A stretch of DNA of 64,000 nt from Stenotrophomonas maltophilia. GTDB taxonomy: Bacteria; Pseudomonadota; Gammaproteobacteria; Xanthomonadales; Xanthomonadaceae. How positions within the stretch are numbered: position 1 is the stretch's first letter; each line of letters begins with the position of its first letter. Below are positions 17,065 through 26,401 of this stretch, in pieces. The position numbers and the translations under genes were made by a program. The stretch spans positions 18,863 through 82,862 of the forward strand of contig NZ_NIVS01000001.1 in assembly GCF_002205165.1 (NCBI RefSeq). The letters run 5' to 3'. The notes beneath the pieces are model-generated. The model saw nothing but the letters and a program-made list of their open reading frames with translations. It did no database searches and was not told the origin of the DNA.

Positions 17065-17960
17065 TGATATCCACCAAGATGCGCATGCCCTGCCTGCTGC
17101 TGGCCGCCAGCCTCAGCCTGCCGCTGCTGGTCCAGGCCGCCGATGACCCGGCCGTGGCCCAGCTGACCCAGCGCCTGATGGCGATCCAGGCCAACCCGGA
17201 TGCCGCCCAGCTGGCCGCTTTCGAGCGCCTGCAGGCCCAGCAGGCCGTGGCCGATCTGGCCAAGGCCAAGCGTCGCGACCAGGACCAGGCCCGTTACCTG
17301 GCCGAGCGCCGGGTGGAAATCGCCGAGACCAGCGTGCGGGCCGCGCTGGCCCAGCGTGAGGTCGACCAGCTCGAACGCACCCGCAGCGAGCTGCTGATCG
17401 AAGCCAGCCGCCGCGATGCCCAGCGTGCCCGCCAGGAGGCCGAGCGCCTGCGCGTGCAGGCCCAGATCCAGGCCGAGGAAAGCGAACGCCTGCGCCAGGC
17501 CGCCGAGCAGGAAGCGTTGGCCCGCCAGGATGCCGAAACCGCGCTGACCAGCGTGGCCGGCAAGCAGACCGCCCGCCTGAGCGCGGCCCAGCAGAACGCC
17601 GCCAAGCTTGCCCGTGAAGAAGCCGAGCTGGTGTCGGGCAGCAAGCTGCCGGGCTCCAAGTTCGATTCCCGCGGCGAAGTGTTCACGTTCAATGGCGATG
17701 CCTTCGCGGCCGGCAAGGGCAGCCTGTCCGGCGGTGCCAAGGGGCAGGCCAAGGCCCTGGCCGAGTACCTGAACATCGGCAAGAAGGGCCGGGTCCGGAT
17801 CGAGGCTTACGACGCCGCGGCCGGGGTTGGCCAGCAACGCGCCGAGGCCCTGCGCGATGCGCTTGTCGCGGCCGGCGTGAGCGCCAGCCGCCTGCAGGTC
17901 AGCGGCAAGAAGGCGGCGGCAACCAAGGCCCGTTCGGCGGAAGTCATCATCGCGCCGTGA
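17064..17960 (+). CDS. Periplasmic coiled-coil protein with OmpA-like C-terminal domain
   Basis: 298 residues. After a signal peptide (LLLAASLSLPLLVQAAD), residues 25-200 are heavily charged, heptad-like helix (QREVDQLERTRSELL, ARQEAERLRVQAQIQAEESE). Residues 205-298 resemble an OmpA/MotB peptidoglycan-binding fold: FTFNGDAF, then YDAAAGVGQQRAEALRDAL, aligning with the family's TD-x-G and R-A-x-x-V block. The usual TD is YD and glycines are fewer, so the site is degenerate. It is coupled to the preceding DUF4398 gene. It probably bridges cell wall and envelope; exact role unknown. Confidence 0.75.
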   Translation: MISTKMRMPCLLLAASLSLPLLVQAADDPAVAQLTQRLMAIQANPDAAQLAAFERLQAQQAVADLAKAKRRDQDQARYLAERRVEIAETSVRAALAQREVDQLERTRSELLIEASRRDAQRARQEAERLRVQAQIQAEESERLRQAAEQEALARQDAETALTSVAGKQTARLSAAQQNAAKLAREEAELVSGSKLPGSKFDSRGEVFTFNGDAFAAGKGSLSGGAKGQAKALAEYLNIGKKGRVRIEAYDAAAGVGQQRAEALRDALVAAGVSASRLQVSGKKAAATKARSAEVIIAP

Positions 17961-17975
17961 TGCCGGGCCGGTGCG

Positions 17976-18018
17976 GCGTCATGCCCATGGGGCATGACGC
18001 AACTGGTTGTTTTTGTTT
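17976..18018 (+). terminator. Intrinsic terminator after the OmpA-like gene
   Basis: An 11-bp stem (17976-17986 with 17990-18000) lies 16 bases past the stop and is followed by AACTGGTTG and a T-rich run from 18008. Confidence 0.8.
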
Positions 18019-18087
18019 ATTTTTCGTTGTTCTGCGCGTTCAGCCTGAACCCCGCTTAGGCGCGGTCGACGATATCGTTTGAAAGGG

Positions 18088-18116
18088 TTGAACCGGCTCC
18101 GAAGCAAGCGTAGGGT
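18088..18116 (+). promoter_or_regulatory. Candidate promoter of the 18.1-18.3 kb transcript
   Basis: TTGAAC (18088-18093), exactly 17 bases, then TAGGGT (18111-18116). The -10 only matches the relaxed TAnnnT form. It is supported by its position just before a chain of hairpins that ends at an intrinsic terminator. Confidence 0.35.
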
Positions 18117-18122
18117 CAATTG

Positions 18123-18300
18123 TCCGGGTCGCCTTCCGCGCCCCGGACGATTGGAGGGCCGGCAATGCACCAGCGCCACGAATCACAGCAGTCGCAGGTC
18201 CAGTACGCACTGGACGCCGCTGCGGGTTCGCAGGTCAGGGTTGCCCGGCACTCCGCCCCAAGCAGCGCCCCGTGCCGTCAGGCCGGGGCGTTCTTGTTTC
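18123..18300 (+). ncRNA. Candidate structured small RNA or leader, about 175 nt
   Basis: This intergenic stretch contains a series of strong inverted repeats: 18117-18128 with 18142-18153 (12 bp, one G-U), 18198-18203 with 18210-18215 (6 bp), 18220-18224 with 18229-18233 (5 bp), and a final hairpin 18266-18290 followed by TTCTTGTTTC. A promoter-like pair precedes it. It could be a free sRNA or an attenuating leader of the YdcH gene 25 bases downstream. A 49-codon ORF (ATG 18165, GGAGGG 7 bases before it, stop 18314) lies inside and overlaps the terminator, so a leader peptide is also possible. It matches no RNA family I can name. Confidence 0.35.
18266..18300 (+). terminator. Intrinsic terminator inside the leader of the YdcH gene
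   Basis: CGCCCCG (18266-18272) pairs with CGGGGCG (18284-18290), extended by GCC/GGC across a one-base bulge with a GTCA loop, followed by TTCTTGTTTC. It lies between the structured region and the ribosome site of the next gene. Confidence 0.65.
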
Positions 18301-18324
18301 TGCAGAAGCGATAGGAGGTTCATC

Positions 18325-18543
18325 ATGTTTGAAGGTCAGCCCCAGAGCGATATCGACGCACGGCGCAAGCAGGATCCCGAATTCAAGGCGCTTTACGAAC
18401 GGCACCAGAAGTTGAACAAGAAGTGCATGGATGCCGAGCTGGGTGTGCTCCCGATAGACAGCCTCACCCTGGGACAGATGAAGCGTGAAAAGCTGCTGGC
18501 CAAGCAGAAACTGGAACGGATGTACGCCTCCCCCGTGCACTGA
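18325..18543 (+). CDS. YdcH/DUF465 family small protein
   Basis: A 72-residue soluble helical protein with the DUF465 pattern: FKALYERHQKLNKKCMDAE, then LKxEKLxLKxxL-like TLGQMKREKLLAKQKLERM near the C-terminus. A consensus AGGAGG lies 7 bases before the ATG. The family is widespread in proteobacteria and functionally uncharacterised. It is preceded by a hairpin-rich region with an intrinsic terminator, suggesting readthrough control or an independent RNA upstream. Confidence 0.85.
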   Translation: MFEGQPQSDIDARRKQDPEFKALYERHQKLNKKCMDAELGVLPIDSLTLGQMKREKLLAKQKLERMYASPVH

Positions 18544-18733
18544 CCCCTTTACCGCCCTACGTCGCGGGCGGTTCCGGTCTCCTCGTCGACCGGTGCCGTC
18601 CGCGCCGCTCCGGGTCTCCCGCTGCAGCGGGATTGCGGCGGCAGGGTCGATGAACGCGGCAACCTGACTTTCGCCGCCAACCGTCGGATAATCACCGGTC
18701 CGGCCGCATTGCGGCGCGAATCGATGTGAACCG

Positions 18734-20104
<1,371 letters not shown>

Positions 20105-20188
20105 GCCGTAGTGTCGCAATGAACCCATGTTTATCCGCGTCAACGGCCGATTAAGCCACCGCTGATAGACTTCCGCTCCTTTTGCGGG

Positions 20189-20203
20189 GCCCCCCATGGG
20201 GGC
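20189..20203 (+). other. GC hairpin in the cbs-metB gap
   Basis: A six-base C run and a five-base G run around AT form a compact stem (20189-20203) about 20 bases before the metB start, followed by TCCTCTTG. It may be a weak attenuator or terminator between the two genes. No methionine-type riboswitch pattern is recognisable around it. Confidence 0.35.
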
Positions 20204-20223
20204 TCCTCTTGCTGGGAAACAAC

Positions 20224-21411
20224 ATGTCCGATCACGCTTCTTCCGGGCACGGCGACCGCTCGCTCGCCCTGGCTACCCTGGCCATCCACGGCGGCCAATC
20301 GCCGGACCCGAGCACCGGCGCAGTGATGCCGCCGATCTATGCGACCTCCACCTACGCCCAGTCCAGCCCCGGCGAGCACCAGGGCTTCGAGTACTCGCGC
20401 ACCCACAACCCCACCCGCTTCGCCTACGAGCGTTGCGTGGCCTCCCTGGAAGGCGGCAGCCGCGGTTACGCCTTCGCCTCGGGCATGGCCGCCAGCTCCA
20501 CGGTGATGGAACTGCTGGATGCCGGCAGCCACGTGGTGGCGATGGATGACATCTATGGCGGCACCTTCCGCCTGTTCGAGCGTGTGCGTAAGCGCACCGC
20601 CGGCCTGCAGTTCAGCTTCGTCGACCTGACCGACCTGGCCGCGTTCGAGGCCTCGATCACCCCGCAGACCAAGATGGTCTGGATCGAAACCCCGACCAAC
20701 CCGATGCTGAAGATCGTGGACATCGCCGCGGTCGCCGAGATCGCCAAGCGCCACAACCTGCTGGTGGTGGTCGACAACACCTTCGCCTCGCCGATGCTGC
20801 AGCGCCCGCTGGAGCAGGGCGCGGACCTGGTTCTGCACTCGGCCACCAAGTACCTCAACGGGCACTCGGACATGGTCGGCGGCATGGTGGTGGTCGGCGA
20901 CAACGCCGAACTGGCCGAGCAGATGGCCTTCCTGCAGAACTCCATCGGCGCCGTGCAGGGCCCGTTCGACAGCTTCCTGGCCCTGCGTGGCCTGAAGACC
21001 CTGCCGCTGCGTATGAAGGCGCACTGCGCCAACGCGCTGGCCCTGGCCCAGTGGCTGGAAAAGCACCCGGCCGTGGAAAAGGTCATCTACCCCGGCCTGA
21101 CCTCGCACCCGCAGCACGAACTGGCGACCCGCCAGATGAACGGCTACGGCGGCATCGTTTCGATCGTCCTCAAGGGCGGTTTCGCCGCGGCCAAGCGCTT
21201 CTGCGAGAAGACCGAACTGTTCACCCTGGCCGAGTCGCTGGGGGGCGTGGAAAGTCTGGTGAATCATCCCGCGGTGATGACGCATGCCTCGATTCCGGTG
21301 GAACGCCGCGAGAAGCTGGGCATCAGTGATGCGCTGGTGCGGCTGAGCGTGGGGGTTGAGGAGTTGGGGGATCTGCAGGTGGATTTGGAAGAGGCGCTGG
21401 CTGACCGATGA
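20224..21411 (+). CDS. metB: Cystathionine gamma-synthase / gamma-lyase family PLP enzyme
   Basis: A 395-residue Cys/Met metabolism PLP enzyme acting on cystathionine in the cytoplasm. It shows TLAIHGGQSPDP, PPIYATSTY, SRTHNPTR, the PLP ring-stacking ASGMAA loop, and the Schiff-base Lys in HSATKYLNGHSD (about residue 210). In Xanthomonas the orthologue bordering the LPS locus is called metB. Because it follows cystathionine beta-synthase, cystathionine gamma-lyase activity (cysteine formation) is equally plausible; sequence alone does not separate them. The last ~70 bases use codons (TTG, GGG, GTT) unlike the rest of the gene. Its stop overlaps the ATG of wzm. Confidence 0.88.
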   Translation: MSDHASSGHGDRSLALATLAIHGGQSPDPSTGAVMPPIYATSTYAQSSPGEHQGFEYSRTHNPTRFAYERCVASLEGGSRGYAFASGMAASSTVMELLDAGSHVVAMDDIYGGTFRLFERVRKRTAGLQFSFVDLTDLAAFEASITPQTKMVWIETPTNPMLKIVDIAAVAEIAKRHNLLVVVDNTFASPMLQRPLEQGADLVLHSATKYLNGHSDMVGGMVVVGDNAELAEQMAFLQNSIGAVQGPFDSFLALRGLKTLPLRMKAHCANALALAQWLEKHPAVEKVIYPGLTSHPQHELATRQMNGYGGIVSIVLKGGFAAAKRFCEKTELFTLAESLGGVESLVNHPAVMTHASIPVERREKLGISDALVRLSVGVEELGDLQVDLEEALADR

Positions 21412-22214
21412 GCACTGTCGACGGACGTGGCCCGCTTCGCGACGTGTGGGATCACCGCGCGCTGCTGAGGCGCATGATCAAGCGGGATATCCGTGGTCGT
21501 TATCAGGGGTCGATCTTCGGTACGCTGTGGTCATTCGCCACGCCGTTGCTGCTGCTCTGCGCGTACTGGTTTTTCTTGGGGGTGGTTTTACAGGCTCGCT
21601 TCGGCTCTGCCCCGCAAGCTGCATTCCCCGTGATTCTCTTTTCTGGCCTCATTACCCATCTCTTCTTCGCAGAAGTGATCGGGCGCTCTTCGGGGTTAAT
21701 ATTCGAGCATGCCACCTATGTGAAAAAAGTGGTGTTCCCACTGACTGTGCTGCCTTGGATGACGCTGGCAACGGCTGCGTTTCATCTTTGCGTGAACTTG
21801 TCGATTCTTTTGGTTGGTCAGCTGCTCATCGTCGGCAGTGTCCCACCAACTTGGCCGTTGATCATTGTTGTACTCCTGCCGGCGTTGCCCCTGCTTTTGG
21901 GACTGTCATGGCTGCTGTCTGCATTCGCGGTTTTTCTCCGTGATACTCAGCAAGTTGTTCCATTGGTGCTGACGTTGATGATGTTCGCCAGCCCCATTTT
22001 TTTCCCGATGGAAATGGTGCCTGAGCAGTATCGCCCGTTTCTTTATCTGAATCCGACTACCGTGATCATCCAGCAGGTGAGAGCCGTAGCCATACATGGC
22101 CAGATGCCTGACTTCCTCACTCTAGCCATTTACTCCGTGGTGGCGCTGCTAGTGATGAGCCTCGGATACTGGACATTCATGCGTACGCGCAAGGGCTTTG
22201 CCGATGTGCTCTGA
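21408..22214 (+). CDS. wzm: O-antigen ABC transporter permease
   Basis: The inner-membrane half of the exporter that moves undecaprenyl-linked O-polysaccharide to the periplasm. A 268-residue ABC-2 type protein: cytoplasmic start with the amphipathic LLRRMIKRDIRGRYQGS segment typical of Wzm/TagG, then six hydrophobic helices (about 33-55, 68-88, 108-138, 145-168, 180-200, 232-252). The ATG overlaps the metB stop, and the gene overlaps wzt by 11 bases, so the pair is translationally coupled. Base composition drops in GC from its first codons, marking entry to the polysaccharide block. Confidence 0.93.
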   Translation: MSTVDGRGPLRDVWDHRALLRRMIKRDIRGRYQGSIFGTLWSFATPLLLLCAYWFFLGVVLQARFGSAPQAAFPVILFSGLITHLFFAEVIGRSSGLIFEHATYVKKVVFPLTVLPWMTLATAAFHLCVNLSILLVGQLLIVGSVPPTWPLIIVVLLPALPLLLGLSWLLSAFAVFLRDTQQVVPLVLTLMMFASPIFFPMEMVPEQYRPFLYLNPTTVIIQQVRAVAIHGQMPDFLTLAIYSVVALLVMSLGYWTFMRTRKGFADVL

Positions 22215-23544
22215 TCAGTTGATCGTTGAAGTCGCCCATGTCGACAAGAGCTTCCTGTTGTACGACAAACCATCCCACCGGCTGTGGCAGATGTTGGCGG
22301 GCAATCGGCGGACGTTCTATCGCGAACATCAGGTTCTTAAGGACATCAGTTTCCAAGTTCCGCGAGGCCAGACGCTCGGCCTTGTAGGTCGTAACGGCGC
22401 AGGCAAGTCGACCTTGCTGAGCATCTTGTGCGGCACGCTCACCCCCAATAACGGAGTGGCCCGCACGTATGGGAAAGTGGCGGCGTTGCTTGAATTGGGG
22501 GCAGGCTTCAATCCTGAACTGACTGGTCGCGAGAATATTGATCTCTGCGCACAGATCTATGGGCTGACCGAGGGGCAGATACATGCCCGCAGGGATTCCA
22601 TCATTGCGTTCGCGGATATCGGCGATTACATTGACCGCCCGGTGAAGACTTACTCCAGCGGCATGTTTACCCGTTTGGGGTTTTCGGTCGTTGCTCACGT
22701 CGATGCAGACGTGCTTATCGTGGATGAGGCATTGGCGGTGGGCGATGCCTTCTTCGTGCAAAAGTGTATGCGCTTCCTGCACGGTTTCCGCGACAATGGC
22801 GGTACCCTGGTGTTCGTCAGCCATGACATGGGTGCGGTCACTGCGCTATGTGACCGCGTCATCTGGCTAAAGGACGGTCGGGTGTTCATGGATGCGCCGC
22901 CGAAAGAGGTAGCGGGGGCATATCTGGCGGATCTATATGACCAGGCCGGCGCAACAGAGGCCGTCAATTCGGCCGCCGCACGCGACGCTCCGATCACGGC
23001 ATTCACCGCCGATGAGGTCGATGCACGTCTTGCGTGGATCAACACAACCTCCTTGCGCAACGACATCGAAGTGTTTCCATTTGCGATACAGCATGACTTC
23101 GGGTCGGGTGGTGTTGTGTTCGAGGCCGGTGGGCTCTTCGATGAAGGCGGACGCAGGCTCAATTGGGTCGTTGGCGGCGAGCTGGTGACGCTGAGACTTC
23201 AGTTGAGGGCACATGTCGCCATCCACTCGATGCTGGTCGGCTTCGTTGTCAAAGACAAACAGGGGCAGCCTCTGTTCGGCGAGAATACCCAGCTGACCTA
23301 TCTGGACAACCCTTTGGCGCTCGATGCGCAGGGCGTCTGTACGGCAGCCTTTACTTTCCGCATGCCCGTGCTGCCTTCAGGAGACTATGCCATCAGTGTT
23401 GCTGTCAGCGATGGAACTCAGAAGCAGCATGTCATGCACCAGTGGATTCATGACGCGCTCATCCTTTCAAGCCGATCAACCAGCGTGTCAACCGGTCTTA
23501 TCGGGATACCGATGTTGGATATCAGAATGGATGTCGCCAATTAG
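22204..23544 (+). CDS. wzt: O-antigen ABC transporter ATPase with C-terminal carbohydrate-binding domain
   Basis: Energises Wzm. 446 residues: the nucleotide-binding domain (1-250) has Walker A GRNGAGKST (about 62), the Wzt-type LLELGAGFNPELTGRENI, signature YSSGMFTRLGF, Walker B VLIVDEALAVGD and SHDM switch. Residues about 270-446 form a separate beta-rich domain (GGELVTLRLQLRAH, GFVVKDKQGQPLFGENT, DGTQKQHVMHQW) like the Wzt-C domain that reads the chain end of O8/O9a-type polymers. Such domains tie export to a terminal modification. ATG 22204 is preferred over the TTG two codons upstream. Confidence 0.93.
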   Translation: MCSDQLIVEVAHVDKSFLLYDKPSHRLWQMLAGNRRTFYREHQVLKDISFQVPRGQTLGLVGRNGAGKSTLLSILCGTLTPNNGVARTYGKVAALLELGAGFNPELTGRENIDLCAQIYGLTEGQIHARRDSIIAFADIGDYIDRPVKTYSSGMFTRLGFSVVAHVDADVLIVDEALAVGDAFFVQKCMRFLHGFRDNGGTLVFVSHDMGAVTALCDRVIWLKDGRVFMDAPPKEVAGAYLADLYDQAGATEAVNSAAARDAPITAFTADEVDARLAWINTTSLRNDIEVFPFAIQHDFGSGGVVFEAGGLFDEGGRRLNWVVGGELVTLRLQLRAHVAIHSMLVGFVVKDKQGQPLFGENTQLTYLDNPLALDAQGVCTAAFTFRMPVLPSGDYAISVAVSDGTQKQHVMHQWIHDALILSSRSTSVSTGLIGIPMLDIRMDVAN

Positions 23545-23612
23545 ACCTGCCCTATAGCGCAGGGCCGTACGTGATTGGCGCTCGATCGCCGCAATGCATT
23601 GGAGAGGCAACG

Positions 23613-24524
23613 ATGGAAAACAAAGAGCTTCCAAAACTTGGACGGCTGCGTGTGCAGGCTGTTCTTTACGGAAACGAGCCGGAATCGATTTTACGTACGA
23701 TCCAGCATTTGGATCGGGCCGCGGAGCTTGCGATTCAGGTAGGTGCCTTTGGTCGAGTGACACTTGCATACGGTGACTCATCGCCGACCGATTCCCTGCG
23801 TTCGGTGATTGAAGATGCAGGGGCAGCCTGTAGCGCCCTTGCAGATATCGAATACGTCCATTTTGGGAAGAACATGGGTTCTGCTGGCGGCCATAATGCC
23901 TTGATGGAACTCGATCAGACGGACTTCACCATTCTGATGAACCCGGACATCATGTTTGCGCCAGATGCCCTGATCGAACTCGCACGCCCATTTGCTGACC
24001 CCTCTGTAGGCATGAGCGAGCCCAAGCAGCTGCCTTTTGAACATCCCAAGGAATACAACCCGGCTTCAGGGGAAACGCCATGGGCGTCGGGGGCCTGTAC
24101 CCTTGTCCGGCGCACGGTGCTGAGCGAGCTTCAGGGTTACGATGCGCGCACCTTCTTTCTCTATTGTGACGATGTGGATCTTTCTTGGCGTGCGCGCCTG
24201 AAGGGCTACAAGCTTATCTACTGCCCGCAGGCGGCGGTCTTCCATGACAAGAGAATGCAGTTCGGTGGCGAGCGCCCAGTTGGTTGGGCCGAGAAGTTCT
24301 ATTCGGCGGAAGCGGGGCTGCTCATGGCGTACAAGTATTGCCGGGATGATCGCGTAAAGCAGATCTCCACATTCTTCGCGGAAAGTGGCGATCAGGTGTG
24401 GCTTGATGCGCTGGCATCATTCGAGAAGCGCCGGGAAGATGGAACGTTGCCTGATCGACTTGATTCCGATCACAAGATCGCGTACTTCCGCGATGGCCTC
24501 TACGCTCGTCACAGGTTCGTTTGA
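23613..24524 (+). CDS. Family 2 glycosyltransferase, rhamnosyltransferase-like
   Basis: A 303-residue cytoplasmic or membrane-associated GT-A fold transferase probably adding one residue of the O-polysaccharide. N-terminal nucleotide fold (RVQAVLYGNEPE, NMGSAGGHNALM), DxD-like LMNPDIMF (about residue 110), acceptor-side ASGACTLVRR and FFLYCDDVDLSWRARLKGY, the ED/DD catalytic-base block seen in rhamnosyltransferases. ATG 23613 has GGAGAGG 7 bases upstream; an earlier in-frame start at 23571 lacks one. The sugar donor cannot be read from sequence; dTDP-rhamnose is available from the rml genes 11 kb away. Confidence 0.87.
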   Translation: MENKELPKLGRLRVQAVLYGNEPESILRTIQHLDRAAELAIQVGAFGRVTLAYGDSSPTDSLRSVIEDAGAACSALADIEYVHFGKNMGSAGGHNALMELDQTDFTILMNPDIMFAPDALIELARPFADPSVGMSEPKQLPFEHPKEYNPASGETPWASGACTLVRRTVLSELQGYDARTFFLYCDDVDLSWRARLKGYKLIYCPQAAVFHDKRMQFGGERPVGWAEKFYSAEAGLLMAYKYCRDDRVKQISTFFAESGDQVWLDALASFEKRREDGTLPDRLDSDHKIAYFRDGLYARHRFV

Positions 24525-24526
24525 AG

Positions 24527-26401
24527 ATGGATATCTACGACAACGCTTTCTCAGAAAGCAATCCGTATGGGCATGTGGTTCAACTGGTGGCGCGTTTTGA
24601 GCCCCGCCAGGGTGATTACATTGTTGACATCGGATGCGGCTACGGACGCATTGCGGAAATACTCCGCGACAGGTTTGGTATTGAGTATCTGGGCCTGGAC
24701 GCGGACGCCGAATCTCTTGAGTCGCTGCGTTCACGGGGATTCAATGCGGTCCAGTTCATAGCAGGGCAGCAGGATCTGGCGGCGCAGATCTCCGCTGCAC
24801 TACCGGCGGGCGCCCGAGTCGTTGCGATCACCGCGCTCGACTTCATAGAGCATATCAACCATCCCGGACAGCTGTTGGCCGACTTGGCGTTGATCGCCGC
24901 ACCGTGGAATGCACCTTTAATCCTGTCGGTCCCAAATGTCTCTCATCGGGATGTTGGGACGAAACTCGCGCTTGGTCGTTTCGACTGGACCGATGCTGGT
25001 CTGTTAGATCGCACGCATATCCGTTTCTTCACCAACGATGCACTGGTACGGCTGGCGCGTGATCACGGGTGGCACGAGGTCTATCAGCACGATTTCAGCC
25101 TCAGAAAAAGCGATCAACACTTTCCGGGCAATTTGCCGGGCCTGTCTGGTGACACTCCTTTAGGCCAGTTCCTTGCCCTGTTGAGGGAGGGCGCGGATCA
25201 GTACGGCTACGTGAATCAGTTCATTAGGGCATACCTGCCAGGCCCTATGCCCAAGGTGGGCGCGGACGTCGCTGGTGTGGTTGGGAATGAGGCGAAGCCC
25301 TTCCTAAGCGTTGTGATCCGCACGACGGGAATGAGGATTGGTACCCTCCGCGAGGGCCTGCTCTGCCTGTCTGCGCAGAGTGATCAGGATTTTGAAGTTC
25401 TGATCGTCGGACATAATCTGGAGATACCGGCTCAGATCGAGGTCGAGCGCCTCATTGAGCATCTACATCCTGCGTTCCGCAATCGGGTCCGTCTTGTACG
25501 TGTGGACGGCGGCGGTCGCTCCGTGCCGCTCAATACAGGCTTTAATGCTGCGAGCGGAGATTACGTGGTCGCATTTGACGACGACGATCTGCTGTTCGGT
25601 GGTTGGGTCGAGACCTTCAAAAAGCTGGCGGAAAGAGCGCCTGGGGCACTGCTACGGCAGTGCACCGTTGCACAGGACTGGGACCGGGTTGCGGTTGCTG
25701 GATGCGATGCAGCTTCCAGATCAATCGGTGGCATGAGGTCCATCTATCCCGCAAATTTCGATCTCTTTGCGCACATCGTGGAGAACCGGACGCCGCTTCA
25801 CTCCATCGCGTTCCCGAGGGCACTGTTCAGCCATCTCGGTTTCCAGTTCGATCCAGGTCACAGTACCGCTGAGGACTGGGATCTCATCATCCGAGCTGCC
25901 CCATTGTGCGGCGTGAGCAGCTCAACCGATGTGGGCTGCATCTACCGACACTGGACTACGGGTACGTCCTACACGTCCCATTCGCAGTTCGAGTGGACCA
26001 GCAACTATCTGAATACGCTCAAGAAACTGAACGACCGGCCGTTCCTACTCCCGAAGGGCTCAGCGAACCGACTGCGCAACATGTACGCGGAGTTGCAGCG
26101 TCTGAAGGGCGATGTTGACGTCGGTGCCGAAGAGGGTGTCGAATCCTTGGCAAATGGTGTGCTACTTGACGATGAGCAAAGGCTCGCCGAGCTCAGGGAG
26201 CGCTATTACGAACTCACTACCTCCAAATCCTGGCAGATCACCGCGCCTTTGCGAGTGTTGCTTAGCGCCTTGAAGGGCAGGCCTTGGGCGCGTCCACCTC
26301 GCATCTGGCTGATGAATGAGGCAGATCTTGATTTTCATATCAGGCAGCTTCTGCAGTCGTCCTCTTGGAAGTGGACCCGCATTCTACGGGGTCTGAAATG
26401 A
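24527..26401 (+). CDS. Fusion of SAM-dependent methyltransferase and GT2 glycosyltransferase
   Basis: 624 residues in two domains. Residues 1-230 are a class I methyltransferase (VDIGCGYGRIAEIL SAM loop, YLGLDADAESL, ALDFIEHI, SVPNVSH). Residues 255-480 form a GT2 transferase (FLSVVIRTTGMR, NTGFNAASGDYVVAFDDDDLLF with the DDDD metal site, AEDWDLIIRAA). The tail holds a coiled region and TSKSWQITAPLR, a motif that recurs at the ends of many surface-polysaccharide enzymes. The methyltransferase could cap or decorate the growing chain, and Wzt has the matching chain-end-reading domain. Stop and next start overlap (ATGA at 26398-26401). Confidence 0.88.
   Translation: MDIYDNAFSESNPYGHVVQLVARFEPRQGDYIVDIGCGYGRIAEILRDRFGIEYLGLDADAESLESLRSRGFNAVQFIAGQQDLAAQISAALPAGARVVAITALDFIEHINHPGQLLADLALIAAPWNAPLILSVPNVSHRDVGTKLALGRFDWTDAGLLDRTHIRFFTNDALVRLARDHGWHEVYQHDFSLRKSDQHFPGNLPGLSGDTPLGQFLALLREGADQYGYVNQFIRAYLPGPMPKVGADVAGVVGNEAKPFLSVVIRTTGMRIGTLREGLLCLSAQSDQDFEVLIVGHNLEIPAQIEVERLIEHLHPAFRNRVRLVRVDGGGRSVPLNTGFNAASGDYVVAFDDDDLLFGGWVETFKKLAERAPGALLRQCTVAQDWDRVAVAGCDAASRSIGGMRSIYPANFDLFAHIVENRTPLHSIAFPRALFSHLGFQFDPGHSTAEDWDLIIRAAPLCGVSSSTDVGCIYRHWTTGTSYTSHSQFEWTSNYLNTLKKLNDRPFLLPKGSANRLRNMYAELQRLKGDVDVGAEEGVESLANGVLLDDEQRLAELRERYYELTTSKSWQITAPLRVLLSALKGRPWARPPRIWLMNEADLDFHIRQLLQSSSWKWTRILRGLK

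Noticed and set aside
18190..18300. Signal recognition particle RNA or 6S RNA in the structured intergenic region
   Set aside because: The conserved SRP GGAAG tetraloop/AGCA pairing and the 6S open-bubble layout with pairing ends are absent.
18165..18314. 49-codon ORF annotated as an independent gene
   Set aside because: It has a fair ribosome site but overlaps an intrinsic terminator and has no recognisable pattern; kept only as a possible leader peptide within the candidate RNA.
20105..20223. Methionine-type riboswitch before metB
   Set aside because: Only one short GC hairpin is present; no conserved SAM or SAH riboswitch core could be recognised.
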